Origin: Photobacterium sanguinicancri
Lineage (GTDB): Bacteria; Pseudomonadota; Gammaproteobacteria; Enterobacterales; Vibrionaceae
Reading direction: 5' to 3'
DNA length: 64,000 nucleotides
Assembly (NCBI RefSeq): GCF_024346675.1
Contig: NZ_AP024850.1
Span: 1,240,001-1,304,000, forward strand
In this document: positions 27,907 through 37,608 of the stretch, one piece after another
Position numbering within the stretch: the stretch's first letter is position 1
Layout: each line of letters opens with the position of its first letter
The notes under the pieces: model-generated
What the model was told of the DNA's origin: nothing
The model's database searches: none
What the model saw: only the letters and a program-made list of their open reading frames with translations
Position numbers and translations under genes: made by a program

Positions 27907-27935
27907 AAAAAACCTCGCTTAGGCGAGGTTTTTTT
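27907..27935 (+). terminator. Terminator after satP
   Basis: AACCTCGC (27911-27918), loop TTAG, GCGAGGTT (27923-27930), with flanking A and T runs; works in either direction. Confidence 0.93.
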
Positions 27936-27992
27936 GATCGTCTAGAATAGTAGTGTTTCGGCATCGTTATTCTAGACTATAAGGAAATCAGC

Positions 27993-28961
27993 ATGGCACA
28001 GCGATATGCAGCGATTATGGGCGCACTCATAGCAGATGCTGCGAGCATGGGTACCCATTGGATTTATTCCCCCGAGCGAGTGAAATCGCTTTTATCTCTT
28101 CCTAATTTTCCTTTTATTGAGCCTAACCCTGAACACTACCAAGGGGTTGATAGCTACTATGCGCACGATAAACTCGTTGCGGGTCAATCGACTATTTACG
28201 GTGAATGGTTAGCATTATATGTCCGCTTATTAAGTAACCCTGCAATTAGTACTCATCAGATCCAGCAGCACATTTTAGAATGCTTTGGTCCGGGGGGAGA
28301 ATTCATTGGTTATGTGGATAGCCCGACTAAAGCATTAGTCTTATCTCTATCATCGCAAGACCCTGACGATTGGCCTGAAGACTCAGGCAGTGACGATGAT
28401 CAAAACCCCGCCTTGTGTGCGATCCCTGCTTTAGTCGCCTTAAAATACCCATCAGAAAAGCTGGAACAAGAAATCGACAGGATTGTGGGTATCACTCATC
28501 AAGATGATGTGGCTATCAGGTGTGCAAAAGCCTTTGCTTGTGCCTTGAATGAAGCACTTCGTTCTCGTCGTATTGATCCTGTTTTGAATATACTTAAGAT
28601 TAAATCGCCGGAAGCAATAAAAGAAAAAATCGAGCAGGTGAGGGTACTGAATGATGATGTTAACGACTTAAATCATGTACTCACGATAGTTAATCAAGCC
28701 TGCCATTTAGGCGATAGCTTACCGTTGGCGGCATGGGTACTAAAAAACAGTGATAGCTATACAGAAGCGGTGCTTAACAATATTAAAGCTTCAGGTGATA
28801 GTTGTGGTCGGGCAATGATGGTAGGGGCAATTGCAGGAGCTTGTTATGGCTTTGGTGATGAGAAAGGAATACCTATCTCATGGCTAACCACGCTACAAAA
28901 TGGCGAGGCCATCGCGGAAGATATCGAAGCCTTATTAGCGGCGTCTGGCAAGCTTACGTAG
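27993..28961 (+). CDS. ADP-ribosylglycohydrolase family protein
   Basis: 322 residues, all-helical. The N-terminal signature GALIADAASMGTHWIY (about residues 10-25) matches the Gxx(A/G)DAxG motif of the DraG/ARH family, and a DxD-like stretch occurs near the acidic segment DDWPEDSGSDDD (about 127-138). Near the C-terminus SGDSCGRAMMVGAIAGACYG matches the second metal-binding block. Members remove ADP-ribose from proteins or small molecules; the substrate is unknown. TAAGGAAATCAGC precedes the ATG. Some motif residues differ from DraG, so activity is uncertain. Confidence 0.82.
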   Translation: MAQRYAAIMGALIADAASMGTHWIYSPERVKSLLSLPNFPFIEPNPEHYQGVDSYYAHDKLVAGQSTIYGEWLALYVRLLSNPAISTHQIQQHILECFGPGGEFIGYVDSPTKALVLSLSSQDPDDWPEDSGSDDDQNPALCAIPALVALKYPSEKLEQEIDRIVGITHQDDVAIRCAKAFACALNEALRSRRIDPVLNILKIKSPEAIKEKIEQVRVLNDDVNDLNHVLTIVNQACHLGDSLPLAAWVLKNSDSYTEAVLNNIKASGDSCGRAMMVGAIAGACYGFGDEKGIPISWLTTLQNGEAIAEDIEALLAASGKLT

Positions 28962-29000
28962 TTGCTGTTGGGGTGGAAGCATCATATAGATTGAGGTAAT

Positions 29001-29036
29001 AAAAAAGGCTACCGAATCTTAGATTCTGTAGCCTTT
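29001..29036. terminator. Hairpin downstream of the ADP-ribosylglycohydrolase gene
   Basis: AAAGGCTAC (29004-29012) and GTAGCCTTT (29028-29036) with an inner AATC/GATT helix. On the minus strand it is followed by six T. Confidence 0.8.
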
Positions 29037-29043
29037 CATTTTT

Positions 29044-29074
29044 AAAAATCATAGCCTTAGAGGCTATGATTTTT
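29044..29074. terminator. Bidirectional terminator at the end of sdaA
   Basis: A perfect 13-bp stem, AAAAATCATAGCC (29044-29056) with its complement (29062-29074), 17 bases past the sdaA stop. T-rich on both strands. Confidence 0.88.
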
Positions 29075-29091
29075 AATTAATAGGTGACCTA

Positions 29092-30453
29092 TTAACAGAT
29101 AACCTTGATTGCTAGACCACCCTGAGATGTCTCACGGTATTTAGCATTCATGTCTTTACCTGTTTCCAGCATAGTCTCGATAACTTTATCAAGAGATACG
29201 CGAGGAGCAGATGAACGACGAAGCGCCATGCGTGTTGCATTAATTGCTTTAACAGCAGCAATACCATTACGCTCGATACAAGGAACTTGTACTTGGCCAG
29301 CAACTGGGTCACATGTTAGACCTAGGTTGTGCTCCATTGCGATTTCAGCCGCCATACATACTTGCTCTGGGCTACCACCCATAAGCTCAGCAAGGCCTGC
29401 TGCTGCCATAGAACAAGCAACACCCACTTCACCCTGACAGCCAACTTCAGCACCAGAGATAGAAGCGTTACGCTTGTAAAGACCACCGATAGCGCCAGAT
29501 GCCGCGAAGTAACGCGTGTAATCTTTAGGGCCAACAGATTGAATGAACTTATCGTAGTAAGCTAATACTGCAGGGATGATGCCACAAGCGCCGTTTGTTG
29601 GTGCTGTAACAACACGGCCACCGGCTGCGTTTTCTTCGTTAACAGCGAAAGCGTACATGTTAACCCAGTCAACAACTGTCATAGGGTCATTGCTTAGCTT
29701 TTCGTTCGTCATTAGTTGCTGACGAAGTGCTGCTGCACGACGAGGAACACGTAGTGGACCAGGCAGGATACCTTCTTCGTTCATACCGCGTTCCATACAC
29801 TCACGCATGGTTTTCCAGATATTAGCGAAGTAAGTGCTGATCTCGTCTTCTGCGTTCATTGCGCGTTCGTTCGCCATTACTAGCGAGCTGATAGATAGAC
29901 CGTGCTCATTACATTGCTCTAAAAGCTCATCGGCTTTAGTGAACATGTAAGGTACTTTAACGGTTGATTCTGATTCTTTGCCGAAGTGTTCTTCATCAAC
30001 AATGAAACCACCACCGATAGAGTAGTATGTTTTGGTATACGCAACTTCTTCATTAACAAAGGCAGTAATTGACATGCCATTTTCATGAAGAGGAAGGTTA
30101 GTAGTGTGGAAGTTCATGCCACCGTCACGAGGGAAGTCGACAGTGTGGCAGTGCATACCTACAGGAAGGCGCTCTGTTTCTTCAACACGAGAAATAAAAC
30201 CAGGAATGCTATCAATATCAACATGCTCAGGACTGTTGCCAGCTAGACCCATGATGATAGCGATATCTGTGTGGTGACCTTTACCGGTAAGAGAAAGAGA
30301 ACCATAAACGTCAACGGTAATTTTGGTTACATCACGTAATTTGCCCATTGAGCGCAAGTCATCGATGAACTCTTTGCCTGCTTTCATTGGACCGACAGTG
30401 TGTGAACTGGAAGGACCCACACCGATTTTGTAGATATCAAAAACACTGATCAT
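29092..30453 (-). CDS. sdaA: L-serine dehydratase (iron-sulfur, single chain)
   Basis: 453 residues. The ATG at 30453 is eight bases from GAGG, whereas the ATG two codons upstream is too close to it. Deaminates L-serine to pyruvate and ammonia. The N-terminal domain begins [22 protein letters not shown] (a substrate-binding SSSHT loop), and the C-terminal catalytic domain has [26 protein letters not shown] and [16 protein letters not shown], whose cysteines hold the 4Fe-4S cluster. It is preceded on the same strand by a serine transporter, forming a serine-use locus. Confidence 0.96.
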   Translation of the reverse strand: MISVFDIYKIGVGPSSSHTVGPMKAGKEFIDDLRSMGKLRDVTKITVDVYGSLSLTGKGHHTDIAIIMGLAGNSPEHVDIDSIPGFISRVEETERLPVGMHCHTVDFPRDGGMNFHTTNLPLHENGMSITAFVNEEVAYTKTYYSIGGGFIVDEEHFGKESESTVKVPYMFTKADELLEQCNEHGLSISSLVMANERAMNAEDEISTYFANIWKTMRECMERGMNEEGILPGPLRVPRRAAALRQQLMTNEKLSNDPMTVVDWVNMYAFAVNEENAAGGRVVTAPTNGACGIIPAVLAYYDKFIQSVGPKDYTRYFAASGAIGGLYKRNASISGAEVGCQGEVGVACSMAAAGLAELMGGSPEQVCMAAEIAMEHNLGLTCDPVAGQVQVPCIERNGIAAVKAINATRMALRRSSAPRVSLDKVIETMLETGKDMNAKYRETSQGGLAIKVIC

Positions 30454-30543
30454 GTTCATTACCTCAGCCTGTTTTAAAGTACTCTGCTTTAAATTCGGAC
30501 TGTATCGTTTTATTTGTCTCGCCCCTTCCTTGGCGAGATGTAG

Positions 30544-30583
30544 AAAAACAAAAGAGCAGTAGATGATTCATCCCTGCTCTTTT
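30544..30583 (-). terminator. Terminator or attenuator between sdaC and sdaA
   Basis: AAAAGAGCAG (30550-30559) pairs with CTGCTCTTTT (30574-30583); on the minus strand TTTTGTTTTT follows. A second stem, TCTCGCC/GGCGAGA, lies at 30517-30538. sdaA transcripts starting at sdaC would have to pass both. Confidence 0.75.
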
Positions 30584-30692
30584 GAGTACTCTATTTTACG
30601 CGATTTCTCTGTGAAGACCATGCGTTGTAGCACATTTTCTTATCGTAAATCTACGTTAGCAGCAAATAACACTCTAAGAGTGTCATTTAACC

Positions 30693-31943
30693 TTATAGTG
30701 CGCCGTAGATTACAGAAGTAATCGCTGCAACACCACATAGTGCTGTGAAAATACGTACAGGCGCTGAAGTTTTGTACTTAGCCATTGCTGGAACTTTGTA
30801 CATTGCGATAACAGGCATTAGGAACAAGATACCTGCAATCATCGGTGCACCCATCGTTTCAATCATACCCAAGATGCTTGGGTTAATAATCGCAACAATC
30901 CACGTAGTGATAACAATGAAACCTAGAGAGATTTTCTCAGCTTTCTTAACAGATGTTTTCTCTGATTTAACTAGACCAACAAGACCTTCGTGTGCACCAA
31001 GGAAGTGACCGAAGTAGCTTGATGTGATTGCAGCGAATGCAACTAGTGGACCTAGAAGAGAAATCAATGGTGATTCATGAACGTTAGCTAGGTAAGAAAG
31101 AACACTGATGTTCTCTGCTTGTGCCATTGCTAGTTGCTCAGGAGACATTGAAAGTACTACAGAGAATACGAAGAACATTACAAAGCCCATTAGCATCATC
31201 GCTGCACCACCAGTGATCATGTCAGTTTTTTGAACTGCATTGTCACCGTATACACGACGTTGTTCTTTAGTGAACTGGCTAATGATTGGGCTGTGGTTAA
31301 AAGAGAAAACAATGATTGGGATTGCTAACCAGATAACTGTTGGCATTGAGCTCCAGTCTGGTGCAACTTCAACCATAGAAGTGTTCCAGCCAGGAATCAG
31401 GTAAATAGAAAGTGCTAGTAGGATGAATACTAGTGGGTAAACCATTGCTGATGTCGCTTTAAGCATTAGTTCTTTACCGAACACAACACCTGCTGTCATC
31501 AGAGCGATAAGTACGCCAGACAGTAATGCGCGTGGAATTGATTCCATGCCCATTTGGTTTACAAGGAATGAATCAACAGTATTAGTAATACCTACACCGT
31601 AGATAAGTACAATCGGGTAAATGGCGAAGAAGTAGGCAAACGTAATAATTTTTGCGCCAGATTTACCGAAATGTTCTTCAACAGTATCAGTGATGTCTGC
31701 TTCTGGATTTTTAGAAGACAGAACGAAACGAGCTAGACCTTTGTGAGCAAACCAAGTCATTGGTGCTGCGATCAAAGCCAAAATAACGAGAGGCCAGAAG
31801 CCACCAGCGCCTGCTTTGATTGGAAGGAAAAGTACACCGGCACCAACAGCGGTACCAAATAGTGATAGAGCCCAAGTGAAATCTTTGTAGGTCCACTTTG
31901 TTTTTGGAGCAGTTGCTGATGCGGAACTTGTAGTAGTTTGCAT
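30693..31943 (-). CDS. sdaC: Serine/threonine transporter SdaC-like (HAAAP family)
   Basis: 416 residues, about eleven membrane segments starting near residue 25. The first helix motif GTAVGAGVLFLPI and later FSFNHSPIISQF and SSYFGHFLGAHEG are features of the HAAAP family serine permeases. It imports serine with protons. sdaA (serine deaminase) lies downstream. A strong CRP site upstream points to induction under carbon limitation. Confidence 0.92.
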   Translation of the reverse strand: MQTTTSSASATAPKTKWTYKDFTWALSLFGTAVGAGVLFLPIKAGAGGFWPLVILALIAAPMTWFAHKGLARFVLSSKNPEADITDTVEEHFGKSGAKIITFAYFFAIYPIVLIYGVGITNTVDSFLVNQMGMESIPRALLSGVLIALMTAGVVFGKELMLKATSAMVYPLVFILLALSIYLIPGWNTSMVEVAPDWSSMPTVIWLAIPIIVFSFNHSPIISQFTKEQRRVYGDNAVQKTDMITGGAAMMLMGFVMFFVFSVVLSMSPEQLAMAQAENISVLSYLANVHESPLISLLGPLVAFAAITSSYFGHFLGAHEGLVGLVKSEKTSVKKAEKISLGFIVITTWIVAIINPSILGMIETMGAPMIAGILFLMPVIAMYKVPAMAKYKTSAPVRIFTALCGVAAITSVIYGAL

Positions 31944-32064
31944 AGTATAAATCCAATTTTCGGAACGGGAACGTTAGGAACGAGGCGCATTCTGAGGATT
32001 TATAAAAGTAAAACTTTGATTAAGATCTCGTTATTGGATGTATATATTTTGCAATACAAATAAA

Positions 32065-32080
32065 GGTGATCACGGTCACA
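32065..32080 (-). promoter_or_regulatory. CRP site upstream of sdaC
   Basis: GGTGATCACGGTCACA has two intact half-sites, GTGA and TCACA, separated by six bases. A TATATA at 32041-32046 (minus strand) is a -10 candidate, which puts CRP about -39 to -42, near the class II position. Confidence 0.75.
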
Positions 32081-32129
32081 TTTTATCTGTGATTTGCATA
32101 AGTAAAACTTATCCGTCGCAATATAAAGT

Positions 32130-32753
32130 CTAATGCCAAAGTTGCAGTGATAAAATTTTAATCATTTGTGCTGTTGCTCCCCAAATTGAATATTTGCTGA
32201 ATGATATGGAATAAATATCATGTAAATGGCCATTTATTGGGAATTTATGGCTTTTTATATTCAATGGGTTGATTAGGTGGTTGATAGGAACCTCGAATAA
32301 ACTATCAACTTCGTTGCGATCTAATGTGGGTGAGTAGTTTGGGGAAATGGTTGATAAATATGGTGTGACGACATATCCGCTAATTGTCGGAAGTGGAGGA
32401 AGTTGTCCTAAAATGTTATCACGTTGACAAATAATGCCGGTTTCTTCGTACGTTTCTCTTAACGCTGTATCAATAAGATCAACATCAGAGTGTTCTTTTT
32501 TCCCACCAGGAAATGCAACTTGTCCTGGATGGTGCTTTAAGTGATGGGCGCGTTGAGTTAATACAACATTGAAGGTGTTGTTACGCGGAACAAGTGAAAT
32601 AAGCACAGCGGCGGGTTTAAATGCAGAACGGTGTTGTTGCTTAGAAAAAGAATGCGCAGCAAGATGCTGACGCACTCGCAACTGATGACTTTCGTCATAG
32701 TCTGCGGTCGGCGCCAGTATAAATCGGCTTAGTAATTGCTGCTGTTGGTTCAT
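32130..32753 (-). CDS. nudL: Nudix hydrolase, CoA pyrophosphatase NudL-like
   Basis: 207 residues. Nudix box at about 84-106: G-GKKEHSDVDLIDTALRETYEETGI fits GX5EX7REUXEEXGU (shown in parts; Glu residues present). The preceding motif RAHHLKHHPGQVAFPGG is the NuCoA signature (LLTxR-x-HxGQVxFPGG), so CoA is the likely substrate, cleaved to 4'-phosphopantetheine and 3',5'-ADP. Next to pabB, a conserved neighbour in gamma-proteobacteria. Confidence 0.9.
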   Translation of the reverse strand: MNQQQQLLSRFILAPTADYDESHQLRVRQHLAAHSFSKQQHRSAFKPAAVLISLVPRNNTFNVVLTQRAHHLKHHPGQVAFPGGKKEHSDVDLIDTALRETYEETGIICQRDNILGQLPPLPTISGYVVTPYLSTISPNYSPTLDRNEVDSLFEVPINHLINPLNIKSHKFPINGHLHDIYSISFSKYSIWGATAQMIKILSLQLWH

Positions 32754-32835
32754 AACCCTTCCATGGCTAGTATTGTACTATTTGTATATACAGCTTCTAT
32801 TTTAGTCGTTTTGGGACAGAAACGACGAGTTGTCT

Positions 32836-32900
32836 CAATATTTAGCTATCCATTGCTAAATATTGCTTGAAACAGCGCTCAGGATAACCGTGTTTCAAGC
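32836..32900. repeat. Two abutting perfect inverted repeats between nudL and pabB
   Basis: CAATATTTAGC (32836-32846) and its complement (32855-32865) form an 11-bp stem with an 8-base loop. It abuts, sharing one base, a 10-bp stem GCTTGAAACA (32865-32874) with TGTTTCAAGC (32891-32900). No T tract follows on either strand, so this is not a classic terminator. Confidence 0.75.
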
Positions 32901-32972
32901 CGATATTCAATCACAATACTGTTTTATTGTTAAATTGATCACTGATTAAGTTATCAGTATGTAGTCATAATA

Positions 32973-34370
32973 CTATAAAACAGGAAGTATTTTACTCAGC
33001 TTGTCCAGTGTCTCTTGATACTCACTGTTCACTTCACTGTCAGCTACAATGCCACCGCCTGCCCATGCATACATTTTATCGTGCTCAGCGACCAAGGTAC
33101 GAATGGTAATGCTGGTGTCCATATTGCCGCACTGGCTAATGTAACCAATGCTGCCGCAGTACATATTGCGGCGGTTTGGCTCTAGTTCTTCAATGATTTC
33201 CATCGCACGTACTTTAGGTGCACCAGTAATCGAACCGCCAGGGAAACATGCGCGTAGTAAATCTGATGGTGAATACGGGTTATCTAATTCGCCAGTGACA
33301 GTGCTAACAAGGTGATGGACTGCTGGGAAGCTTTCAATTGCAAACAAACTCGGTACTTTTACCGTGCCTGCTTTTGCGACTCGGCCAATATCGTTACGCA
33401 ATAAATCAACGATCATTAAGTTTTCAGAACGATCTTTTTCTGCGCAACGCAGTGCCTCAGCACTGGCTTGATCTTGCTGCTGATCAGTAAAGCGGGGGCG
33501 AGTGCCTTTTATTGGTTTGGTTTGAATATATCCTTGTTTGTGCTGTAAAAATCGTTCTGGTGATACAGATAAAATACAGCTTTGATTCGTGCGGATAAAA
33601 CCAGAAAACGGCGCACCATTCGTTGCATCTAACTTACAATATGCCGCCCACTCATTACCGTTATAACTTGCTGAAAAACGTTGTGCTAAGTTGATTTGGT
33701 AACAATCACCAGATGTTAAATATTCCTGCACTTGATTAAACTTTTTGCAATAACTCGCAAAAGTCATGTTGGCAGACCATTCAGATGTTAATGCAAATTC
33801 ATCAGCATGTTGTAAACCATGTTTTTCGTGGTTCAATTGCGCACTGTTTTTAAGTTCGGTTAACCAAGCTAATCGATTACTGTTTTTGGGAGAGACTAAA
33901 AACAGTTCTTGGCGTTGATGATCGGCAATCAGAGCCCAATCATAAATTCCAACAGCCATATCAGGTGTGGTTAAGTCTTGGATTGATGTGGAAGGTAACT
34001 TCTCGACTCGTCGCCCTAAATCATAGCCAAAAAAGCCCAAGGCCCCACCAAGAAAAGGGATATCCGTCATAGTGTTAACCGACGGTAATAATGAAGCTTG
34101 TAGCGATGCGACTAACTCAAACGGATCATCGGTGCTTGTTTTTTCATCACCTTCTGACAATTTAATACGGGTTATTTCACCTTGTGTCTCTAAAGTGGCT
34201 AAAGGATCAGCAACTAAAATATCAAAGCGATTATCTGGATGATTGTTTGCAGCAGAGCGTAATATCATAGCCCACGGCATTGCGGATAGTGGTGAAAACC
34301 ACTCCAGAGATGCCGTTGGATGATACTTGAGCTGTTCTATCTTTAGTGAGGATTGCGATTTACAAATCAT
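32973..34370 (-). CDS. pabB: Aminodeoxychorismate synthase component I
   Basis: 465 residues, chorismate-utilising fold. The nucleophile lysine motif PIKGTRPR is at about residues 287-294, and further conserved blocks are LMIVDLLRNDIGRVAKAGTV, SFPAVHHLVSTV and CFPGGSITGAPKVRAMEII. With PabA glutamine amidotransferase it makes 4-amino-4-deoxychorismate for folate. The PIKGT lysine distinguishes PabB from anthranilate and isochorismate synthases. Divergent from the fumarase gene. Confidence 0.94.
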   Translation of the reverse strand: MICKSQSSLKIEQLKYHPTASLEWFSPLSAMPWAMILRSAANNHPDNRFDILVADPLATLETQGEITRIKLSEGDEKTSTDDPFELVASLQASLLPSVNTMTDIPFLGGALGFFGYDLGRRVEKLPSTSIQDLTTPDMAVGIYDWALIADHQRQELFLVSPKNSNRLAWLTELKNSAQLNHEKHGLQHADEFALTSEWSANMTFASYCKKFNQVQEYLTSGDCYQINLAQRFSASYNGNEWAAYCKLDATNGAPFSGFIRTNQSCILSVSPERFLQHKQGYIQTKPIKGTRPRFTDQQQDQASAEALRCAEKDRSENLMIVDLLRNDIGRVAKAGTVKVPSLFAIESFPAVHHLVSTVTGELDNPYSPSDLLRACFPGGSITGAPKVRAMEIIEELEPNRRNMYCGSIGYISQCGNMDTSITIRTLVAEHDKMYAWAGGGIVADSEVNSEYQETLDKLSKILPVL

Positions 34371-34644
34371 TTTCTTTTTTGTGACAGCTGTTCGATTAGC
34401 GCGTAGCGCGAAGTTGTCGGCAAGAGTATCATAAAGTTAGTTTTGAATACGACGCCCAAGGAAGAACCTTTTGGTGTATTTTTGGCGATTTATGTCAGTA
34501 AATATAACAAAAGGAATATGCCGCAGGATATTGGCAATGTGATTACCCTTTTCCCTATAAATACTGATTGGTATTTTGAAGTGGTAATCATGACAAGGAC
34601 GCAAATCGGGCGCCATGGAATGATAATAATCAACGAGGGCAAAT

Positions 34645-36153
34645 ATGACTGTCATCCGTAAAGAAGATGTGATTAGTAGTGTTGCAGATGCTTTGCAATA
34701 TATCTCTTACTATCACCCACTGGACTTTGTTCAAGCATTGGAAAAAGCGTACAACAAAGAACAAAGTCAGGCAGCGAAAGATGCTATCGCGCAGATTTTA
34801 ATAAACTCGCGAATGTCTGCGGAAGGTCACCGCCCAATTTGTCAGGATACAGGCATTGTTACTTGTTTTGTTAAGATCGGCATGAATGTCCAGTGGGACA
34901 GCGATTTAACAGTGCAAGAAATGATAGATGAAGGTGTACGACAAGCTTACACCAACCCAGATAACCCGCTACGTGCATCCGTTGTTGCTGATCCAGCAGG
35001 TAGCCGTACGAACACCAAAGATAATGCTCCAGCGGTTGTGCATATTGACATGGTACCGGGCAACAAAGTTGATATTCAAATTGCAGCCAAAGGCGGCGGT
35101 TCTGAAAATAAAACAAAAATGGTGATGTTGAACCCGTCTGATGATATTGCAGAGTGGGTTGAGAAAACCGTACCACTAATGGGTGCTGGTTGGTGTCCTC
35201 CGGGTATGCTTGGTATAGGTATTGGCGGTACAGCTGAAAAAGCAGCGGTACTGGCAAAAGAATCCTTAATGGAATCGATTGATATCCATGAGCTACAAGC
35301 GCGCGGTGCACAGAATGCAGAAGAAGAACTTCGCTTAGATATTTATGATCGTGTGAACAAGCTAGGTATTGGTGCACAAGGCCTTGGTGGCATGACGACG
35401 GTTATTGATGTGAAAATCAAAACTGCGCCAACCCATGCTGCCTCTAAACCTGTTTGTATGATCCCGAACTGTGCGGCAACACGCCATGTTCATTTCACGC
35501 TTGATGGTCAAGGTCCTGCAGAATTAACACCGCCGAAACTTGAAGATTGGCCTGAAGTAACATGGGAAGTGGGTGATAACGTTCGTCGTGTGAATGTAGA
35601 CGAGATCACTAAAGCGGATGTTCAAGAGTGGAAATCAGGCGAGACAGTACTGCTGTCAGGTAAAATTTTAACTGGTCGTGATGCAGCGCATAAGCGTATT
35701 CAAGACATGCTGGCACGTGGTGAAGATTTCCCTGTTGATTTCAATAACCGCTTTATTTATTACGTAGGTCCTGTTGATGCAGTGGGTGATGAAGTTGTAG
35801 GCCCTGCTGGCCCAACAACATCAACGCGTATGGATAAATTTACTGACATGATGTTAGAGCAAGCTGGCTTAACAGGCATGATTGGTAAAGCTGAACGCGG
35901 TCCAATGGCAATCGAATCTATCAAGGAAAACAAAGCGGTTTACTTGATGGCAGTGGGCGGTGCAGCTTACCTTGTTGCGAAAGCCATCAAAAAAGCACGT
36001 GTTGTCGCTTTTGAAGATTTAGGTATGGAAGCGATTTACGAGTTTGAAGTGGAGGATATGCCAGTGACAGTGGCTGTTGATTCAACTGGTAATAATGCCC
36101 ACCAGACAGGTCCAGATATCTGGAAAGTGAAAATTGCTGAAATGGATGCTTAA
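34645..36153 (+). CDS. fumA: Fumarate hydratase, class I (iron-sulfur)
   Basis: 502 residues. The 4Fe-4S ligands are seen as RPICQDTG, GWCPPGMLG and IPNCAATRH. The N-terminal alpha domain (about 1-280) is fused to the beta domain (about 290-500), which ends near VDSTGNN. It interconverts fumarate and malate in the TCA cycle. GAGGG at 34635-34639 precedes ATG 34645. FumA and FumB cannot be told apart from sequence alone. The preceding 270 bases (34371-34644) hold no supported ORF. Confidence 0.95.
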   Translation: MTVIRKEDVISSVADALQYISYYHPLDFVQALEKAYNKEQSQAAKDAIAQILINSRMSAEGHRPICQDTGIVTCFVKIGMNVQWDSDLTVQEMIDEGVRQAYTNPDNPLRASVVADPAGSRTNTKDNAPAVVHIDMVPGNKVDIQIAAKGGGSENKTKMVMLNPSDDIAEWVEKTVPLMGAGWCPPGMLGIGIGGTAEKAAVLAKESLMESIDIHELQARGAQNAEEELRLDIYDRVNKLGIGAQGLGGMTTVIDVKIKTAPTHAASKPVCMIPNCAATRHVHFTLDGQGPAELTPPKLEDWPEVTWEVGDNVRRVNVDEITKADVQEWKSGETVLLSGKILTGRDAAHKRIQDMLARGEDFPVDFNNRFIYYVGPVDAVGDEVVGPAGPTTSTRMDKFTDMMLEQAGLTGMIGKAERGPMAIESIKENKAVYLMAVGGAAYLVAKAIKKARVVAFEDLGMEAIYEFEVEDMPVTVAVDSTGNNAHQTGPDIWKVKIAEMDA

Positions 36154-36175
36154 TACTGACATCTGTTAAATAAAT

Positions 36176-36199
36176 AAAAAGGAGCTTCGGCTCCTTTTT
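36176..36199 (+). terminator. Terminator after fumA
   Basis: AAAAAGGAGC (36176-36185), TTCG, GCTCCTTTTT (36190-36199). Confidence 0.94.
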
Positions 36200-36458
36200 G
36201 CTTTTCTGTTGTTATTTTATCTTGCTGTTGCGAGTTCATTTCATAAAAACCACTTGGTTTGGCTCTATTTTCCCTATCGCCTTTCATGTCATAACTTCGC
36301 TTGTTATAAGCATAAATATCCTTTCTGCTGAACTCTGTGTCTACACTGTTTAAAAGCATCCACAAAATTTTTACTGTATTAATGTGCAATTTGTCACACT
36401 TAGTCAGGCAAAAAAAGGATGTTTATCAGCGCCAGATAAAAGACTGACAGGGGTGTAG
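36200..36458. other. Intergenic region before the RND efflux operon
   Basis: About 260 AT-rich bases, no ORF and no adjacent regulator. An ATAAC/GTTAT inverted pair occurs near 36291-36307. I could not name a promoter with confidence. Confidence 0.5.
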
Positions 36459-37607
36459 ATGCCGATGATGATGGATAAGTGCGTAAGTGCTCAGTCGCAG
36501 AATCTCGATAAACAGAGCTTCGTTGACGAGAGCTCTACAAACAAATATTTATTCTTAAAAGGCAAACAATACGTCACACGATTTTTTACTGCAATGGCAG
36601 CATGCTTATCATTAGCGGCGTGTGGGGAGAAAGAACTCGCCGTGGCTGAACCTGATTCACGGCCAGTGAAATTGATGCCAGTTTCCGTTGGCAATAAAGA
36701 TACGTTTCGAACTTTTCCTGCGACCGTTGAAGCTGGTGATAAGGCCATTCTGGCGTTTAGGGTTTCTGGTGAATTGGCCAGTATCTCTGTGAATGCTGGT
36801 GATGTTGTGAAAAAGGGTAAAAAGTTGGCAATGCTTAATGTTGATGAGCTCACGCAGTTGATGAAGCAAGCGCAAGCGAACTATCAACTGGCATTAGTTC
36901 AATTTAACCGTGACGTTGAACTGCGAAAGACCAAGGTGATATCTGAACTCGATTACGATACGTCCAAAGCCGCCCTCAAACAAGCCAAAGCCAGCCTTGA
37001 TAAAGCCAAAGCCAATCTTAGTTATGCCACCTTACTTGCCCCTTACGATGGCAACATTTCATTGTCTTTGATTGAAAATTATGAATTTGTGAACGCGAAA
37101 GAACCGGTATTACATATTCAAAGTGCCGGATTAATTAACGTGACCTTCCAGTTGCCCGATCACTTATTTTCACGATTTAAAGGCTACACCAACACGATTA
37201 ACCCAGTTGTGACGTTTGATACTGAGTTAGATAAAACCTATCTCGCACAATTTAAAGAAGTCGATACCGAGGCAGACCCAAAAACATCCAGCTACAAGGT
37301 GACGTTATACATGGAACGCCCGAGAGGTAAGAATATTTTGCCAGGGATGTCTGGACAAGTTCGGATAAAAATTCCTAGAGGGAAGGTCGGAGCGATTCCT
37401 CTGCGTGCGATTATCACCGAAGGCAGTGCAACGTATGTTTGGCGTGTTAGCGATGAGGGATTAATTGAAAAAACAGCCGTTGAATTAGATGAAAATAACC
37501 GAATCACGCAAGGACTCCAAGATGGAGATTTGATTGCTACTTCGGGGGTTGATGAATTGGTCGATGGTCAAAAAGTCCGTTCTTGGATTAAAGAGAGGGG
37601 GCTATAA
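36459..37607 (+). CDS. RND efflux periplasmic adaptor (membrane fusion protein) 1
   Basis: 382 residues. A lipobox SLAAC with the acylated Cys55 follows a hydrophobic stretch, but 40 hydrophilic residues precede it, unusually long. ATG 36459 has AGGGG five bases upstream and no later ATG before the signal. Body: barrel-sandwich (VSGELASISVNAGDVVKKGKKLA), a helical hairpin (about 125-170), then beta-barrel. It links the RND pump to an outer-membrane factor. Followed one base later by a second adaptor, an arrangement known for Vibrio VexIJK. Confidence 0.9.
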   Translation: MPMMMDKCVSAQSQNLDKQSFVDESSTNKYLFLKGKQYVTRFFTAMAACLSLAACGEKELAVAEPDSRPVKLMPVSVGNKDTFRTFPATVEAGDKAILAFRVSGELASISVNAGDVVKKGKKLAMLNVDELTQLMKQAQANYQLALVQFNRDVELRKTKVISELDYDTSKAALKQAKASLDKAKANLSYATLLAPYDGNISLSLIENYEFVNAKEPVLHIQSAGLINVTFQLPDHLFSRFKGYTNTINPVVTFDTELDKTYLAQFKEVDTEADPKTSSYKVTLYMERPRGKNILPGMSGQVRIKIPRGKVGAIPLRAIITEGSATYVWRVSDEGLIEKTAVELDENNRITQGLQDGDLIATSGVDELVDGQKVRSWIKERGL

Positions 37608-37608
37608 C

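Noticed and set aside
34443..34661. 72-residue plus-strand ORF before fumA
   Set aside because: No ribosome site, overlaps the fumA start, no recognisable features, and a mirrored ORF on the other strand.
36491..36853. Minus-strand ORF in the RND adaptor gene
   Set aside because: Shadow frame, no ribosome site and opposite to a clear coding gene.
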